Shown here piece by piece: positions 5,195 through 5,601 of a stretch of 5,601 nucleotides of DNA (position 1 is its first letter; every line of letters begins with the position of its first letter). This DNA is from Actinomycetota bacterium (GTDB lineage: Bacteria; Actinomycetota; Actinomycetes; Nanopelagicales; Nanopelagicaceae). The DNA lies in NCBI GenBank assembly GCA_009705025.1, contig WLDA01000071.1:1-5601 (forward strand), given 5' to 3'. The notes under the pieces are model-generated. The model did no database searches, had not been told where the DNA came from, and saw nothing but the letters and a program-made list of their open reading frames with translations. A program made the translations under genes and the position numbers.

Positions 5195-5601
5195 ATGAAA
5201 ATTCCTCCGCTTGTTTCTCCAGGTCCAGCACTTAGCGTTGATGAAGTGCGTCGTTATAGCCGTCATTTAATAATTCCTGATCTTGCTATGGCGGGACAGC
5301 AACGACTGATGAATGCAAAAGTCTTATGTGTTGGTGCAGGTGGCCTTGGATCACCAGCGCTTATGTATTTAGCTGCAGCGGGCGTAGGAACTATTGGAAT
5401 TGTTGAATTTGATACCGTTGACGAATCTAACCTTCAGCGCCAAATCATTCACGGTCAATCTGATATTGGTAAGAGCAAAGCTCTTAGTGCCAAAGAAAAA
5501 ATTGCAGAAATAAATCCTTATGTAAATGTCATTACACATGAATTGCGCCTTGATGTTTCTAATGTGATGGAAATCTTTTCGCAATACGACATCATTGTTG
5601 A
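5195..5601 (+). CDS. moeZ: Adenylyltransferase/sulfurtransferase MoeZ, N-terminal part (3' end outside window)
   Basis: The 135 visible residues form the start of an E1-like ThiF/MoeB domain. They include RYSRHLIIPDLAMAGQQRL (20-38), the nucleotide-binding glycine motif VGAGGLGSP (46-54), EFDTVDESNLQRQIIH (71-86), and GKSKA (92-96) with the conserved lysine region of the ATP site. The full-length protein should continue with Zn-binding CxxC pairs and a rhodanese domain, both beyond the window. MoeZ activates the C-terminal glycine of small sulfur-carrier proteins by adenylation and transfers sulfur, feeding molybdopterin, cysteine (CysO route), thiamine or thioamide pathways in actinobacteria. 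The N-terminus PPLVxPGPALSxDEV matches the recalled mycobacterial MoeZ and fixes ATG 5195; the ATG at 5185 is out of frame. No Shine-Dalgarno is visible. Without the rhodanese part I cannot exclude a MoeB-only version, but the N-terminal sequence favours MoeZ. Confidence 0.94.
   Translation, partial: MKIPPLVSPGPALSVDEVRRYSRHLIIPDLAMAGQQRLMNAKVLCVGAGGLGSPALMYLAAAGVGTIGIVEFDTVDESNLQRQIIHGQSDIGKSKALSAKEKIAEINPYVNVITHELRLDVSNVMEIFSQYDIIV

Noticed and set aside
5125..5235. Short plus-strand ORF of 36 codons (ATG 5125 to TAG 5233-5235) across the divergent gap and the moeZ start
   Set aside because: It overlaps the moeZ start out of frame, has no ribosome binding site, and covers the inverted repeat and promoter region; its product resembles nothing I know. 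A leader peptide is not excluded but not supported.
5369..5584. Minus-strand ORF of 71 codons inside moeZ
   Set aside because: It is fully antisense to a conserved E1-like domain and the translation is low-complexity without motifs.
1..5601. Mobile element, prophage, CRISPR array or defence island
   Set aside because: I saw no transposase, integrase, terminal inverted repeats, regularly spaced repeats or tRNA gene; the genes are conserved actinobacterial families in tight order.

Overview
This window looks like chromosomal sequence from a small-genome, moderately low-GC actinobacterium, most like the free-living freshwater acI/Nanopelagicales type. Two things suggest this. First, the gene set TetR regulator, DUF3107 protein (TB9.4-like), RhlE-type DEAD-box helicase, ParA-like ATPase and MoeZ is, from memory, a mycobacterial neighbourhood (Rv3206c, Rv3208, Rv3208A, Rv3211, Rv3213c). 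Second, the DNA is very compact: only about 167 of 5601 bases lie outside genes, stop and start codons overlap or sit one base apart, and GC is near or below 50%, far below Mycobacterium or Streptomyces. The lineage is an inference.

Left half (1-2809, plus strand): four genes in a tight run. They are the C-terminal part of a TrpH/YciV-type PHP phosphoesterase, a MarC-family membrane protein, an MpaB/DUF2236-type putative haem oxygenase and a divergent ParA/Soj-like ATPase. The junctions are ATGA overlap, 1-base gap and ATGA overlap, so the genes are probably cotranscribed and translationally coupled from a promoter upstream of the window. Nothing ties their biochemical roles into one known pathway.

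Right half (2806-5087, minus strand): a TetR-family regulator, a DUF3107 protein and a DEAD-box RNA helicase, in transcription order. A 58-base gap separates the first two, and a single base separates the last two. The helicase runs convergently into the ParA-like gene, and the two stop codons share one CTAG. Divergent from the TetR gene, across a 107-base gap, is the start of moeZ (5195 to the window end). That gap holds a good inverted repeat that may be a TetR operator.

I see no mobile element, CRISPR array, tRNA or rRNA, and no gene set that looks like a new defence or biosynthetic system. The region is mostly conserved housekeeping content. The most unusual item is the ParA-like ATPase. 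It has lost the signature lysine and other hallmark residues, has no ParB next to it, and differs in base composition from every neighbour.
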